Assembly (NCBI GenBank): GCA_001796335.1
Contig: MGMF01000013.1
Span: 1-45,813, forward strand
DNA: 45,813 nt
Source: Chloroflexi bacterium GWB2_49_20
GTDB lineage: Bacteria > Chloroflexota > Anaerolineae > Anaerolineales > Villigracilaceae
Direction of reading: 5' to 3'
The first letter of the stretch is position 1; every line of letters starts with the position of its first letter. Of this stretch, positions 44,315-45,813 are shown one piece after another. The translations under genes were made by a program, and so were the position numbers. Below the pieces are notes generated by a model. It was not told where the DNA came from, ran no database searches, and was given only the letters and a program-made list of their open reading frames with translations.

Positions 44315-44691
44315 ACAGGACTTTCTCTTGTTGTGCATCCCCGTAATGGCATGGAATGTCCTCAGATACCGACAATGATGGGTTTCTTCCGATACCTGGT
44401 TATTCCAATTCAAATTGAGTTTAGGATTATGATACCTTCACGTACGATCAAAGACATATTCAAAGACAATTTTTGAAAACAAATGTTATACTAAATTACT
44501 TATTCATCACTACCGCAGGCACGAAGGTACCTATATTCCCCTGATTTTAGGGAAGGGTATGGTTCAGAACAGATTCCGCTTGTCCCCCTGCGGGGATGCT
44601 GCGCGAGGGACAAGCTTAAATCAATGAACCGCTTACCGTTTCAATCACCATAAGGTGGTTGTTTTTTAAAAGAATTTGGGAGACTTGATCT
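44315..44691. other. Gap after the oppF gene
   Basis: 377 bases without a gene. It holds an inverted repeat GCTTGTCCC/GGGACAAGC (44578-44586 and 44607-44615) enclosing a smaller CCCC-TGC-GGGG hairpin, then the terminator-like hairpin at 44643. Nothing coding was seen. Confidence 0.5.
44643..44667 (+). terminator. Terminator-like hairpin with T tract
   Basis: AATCACC pairs with GGTGGTT (one G-T) around ATAA, then G and six Ts. It lies 25 bases before the next gene's start, so it may end the oppF transcript or attenuate the next one. Confidence 0.55.
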
Positions 44692-45117
44692 ATGAGCCTT
44701 GATAACTATCTACAAGAAACAGGAGCGCTTGCCACTCTGGCAGGCATTTTGGCGGGTTTTGCAATTTCGGCAGTGATCCAGCTTCTTTCCACAGACAAAC
44801 CAGGAAAATTATCCACTGTGACCATTGTTGTATTCTCCGGGTCAACTGTCATGTTCGTGTATTCTCTACTGGTATTTGTGTTATTGTTTGCATCTGCGGC
44901 GGAGAGCAATGCCATTCCCACTGCATTGGAAAATTTTGGCAATTTTGCTTTGCTCATCATCTTCGGGGCAATAAACGTCTTCCTGGCTGGGATCGGGTTG
45001 GTAGGTTGGACCCGCTCAAAAACAGCGGGAATCGCGACCACCATTCTGGCTTTAATCACCATGTGCCTGACCAGCTTTGCGATCATCTCAGTGGTTACAA
45101 CCATGTCTTCTATATAG
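44692..45117 (+). CDS. Small four-TM membrane protein of unknown function
   Basis: 141 residues with four hydrophobic segments (about 10-30, 45-68, 80-103, 112-136), short charged loops (STDKPGKLS, TRSKTAG), no signal peptide. GGGAG lies about ten bases before the ATG. No family recognised. It stands alone between terminators. Confidence 0.65.
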   Translation: MSLDNYLQETGALATLAGILAGFAISAVIQLLSTDKPGKLSTVTIVVFSGSTVMFVYSLLVFVLLFASAAESNAIPTALENFGNFALLIIFGAINVFLAGIGLVGWTRSKTAGIATTILALITMCLTSFAIISVVTTMSSI

Positions 45118-45191
45118 AAGAAGTTTGGAGAAACCGAATAGCATCCTACGTCCCCATTTCTTCGGTCAACCCAATCTTATTCAGCTAACAC

Positions 45192-45228
45192 AAAAAACCC
45201 GTCAGCAAAATGCTGGCCGGGTTTTTTT
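45192..45228. terminator. Bidirectional Rho-independent terminator
   Basis: AAAAAACCCG-CAGCA and TGCTG-CGGGTTTTTTT pair around AAA with small internal mismatches. The A-run before and T-run after let it work on both strands, between the four-TM gene and the transposase. Confidence 0.85.
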
Positions 45229-45352
45229 AAATTAAAAAGAAAAGTCTCTTGGCAATGACTTGCCATAATCCCCCTGTATGCTACGCTGGCAGTTGGCATG
45301 TTTATTCCACTGCTTTATTTTGTTCTTTAGCAAAAAGATGAGATTGTAAGAA

Positions 45353-45376
45353 ACAAAAACTCCCCCGAAGGGGAGT
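45353..45376 (-). terminator. Terminator for the minus-strand transposase
   Basis: Read on the minus strand: ACTCCCC-TTCG-GGGGAGT followed by TTTTTG. A UUCG tetraloop closes the stem. Confidence 0.65.
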
Positions 45377-45549
45377 GGGATGAAGAGATAGCAGAGGGTG
45401 TTTAAGAAATCCAAAAAAATCAGCAAACTAGTGACAAAAGGCGGAATTTTTGAGATAGTTTCAGATCATTTAGCACAATATCCTCCAAAAACAGGGTAAA
45501 TATTGCCCGAATGGGAGTAACCTGGTCAATATCGACAATCCTGCCCGGG
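45377..45549. other. Non-coding stretch at the end of the insertion sequence
   Basis: The 173 bases after the transposase stop, including TTTAGCACAATATCCTCC. The insertion-sequence terminus should lie here, but without the other end it cannot be fixed. Confidence 0.3.
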
Positions 45550-45813
45550 TCATTCACTTGCATAGGCGCGTGCCTTGAAATTAACCCCGGTCAACAATTT
45601 AACCATGCGCTTGAGATTGAGAATAATGGCAGTGAGAAAAGCCTGCGCTGCAAAGCCCAGCCTGCCCAGGTAGCGACAACGACCTAAACCATGCCCTTGC
45701 TTGGCTTCACCGAATTTACGCTCGATCTTGTAGCGTTCTTTCAAACCTGCATAATACTGAGGCGTCTGTAACAGATCCAACCAGGGCTGTTTGTTGTCAT
45801 CCTTCTTGGTGGA
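45550..45813 (-). mobile_element. C-terminal part of an IS1182/IS5-type transposase
   Basis: 87 codons are open to the window edge; the N-terminus lies outside. The sequence YAGLKERYKIERKFGEAKQG followed by HGLGRCRYLGRLGFAAQAFL is the C-terminal catalytic-Glu region of DDE transposases of the IS1182/IS5 group, with E in KIERKFGE as the probable acidic residue. Whether the element is intact cannot be seen. Confidence 0.85.

Overview
The window looks like a chromosomal segment of an Anaerolineae-type member of the Chloroflexota. This is an inference from gene content and style: moderate GC, ABC transporters with lipoprotein binding components, a TgpA-like transglutaminase, an inositol-phosphate synthase, and multi-domain copper proteins. 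No 16S or other phylogenetic marker is present.

Layout. (1) 1-7.1 kb, housekeeping: a 3'-truncated inositol-3-phosphate synthase (minus strand), a divergent two-gene unit (PfkB-fold protein plus M20 peptidase), a TgpA/transglutaminase membrane protein followed by the frameshifted tail of a class III nucleotidyl cyclase, and a PAP2 phosphatase. (2) 7.4-19.6 kb, a catabolic cluster: IclR regulator, complete branched-chain/amide-type ABC importer (binding protein, two permeases, two ATPases), two YtcJ-like amidohydrolases around a CE4-type deacetylase, and acetyl-CoA synthetase. The logic is import, hydrolysis of C-N bonds, and activation of released acetate. (3) 19.7-25.6 kb, a redox/nitrogen-oxide block: VOC and OsmC proteins, an NnrS-like membrane protein, a Crp/Fnr regulator, a copper nitrite reductase carrying two extra N-terminal cupredoxin domains (one without its copper cysteine), a four-Cys DUF1858 protein and two small membrane proteins.

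(4) 25.7-30.6 kb: fumarase, GNAT, a YdeI/DUF1905-Nudix-pyrD unit, and a tRNA-Arg(CCU) with a strong terminator. (5) 30.7-33.1 kb: an island bounded by two direct 163-bp repeats that begin with an IS30-like end, holding a LysM/M23 lipoprotein and a decayed signal-peptide ORF. (6) 33.2-44.3 kb: a second large same-strand cluster with a creatininase-family hydrolase, a family 5 peptide ABC importer split around three hydrolases (two near-identical tandem amidohydrolases and an M3 oligopeptidase), and a cluster of TTGTA/TACAA palindromes upstream that look like operators. (7) 44.6-45.8 kb: a small four-TM protein and the C-terminal end of an IS1182/IS5-type transposase running off the window.

The best candidates for something undescribed are the double-cupredoxin NirK, the creatininase/tandem-amidohydrolase/oligopeptidase importer cluster, and the IclR-linked amidohydrolase/CE4 cluster. 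No CRISPR array or phage was seen.
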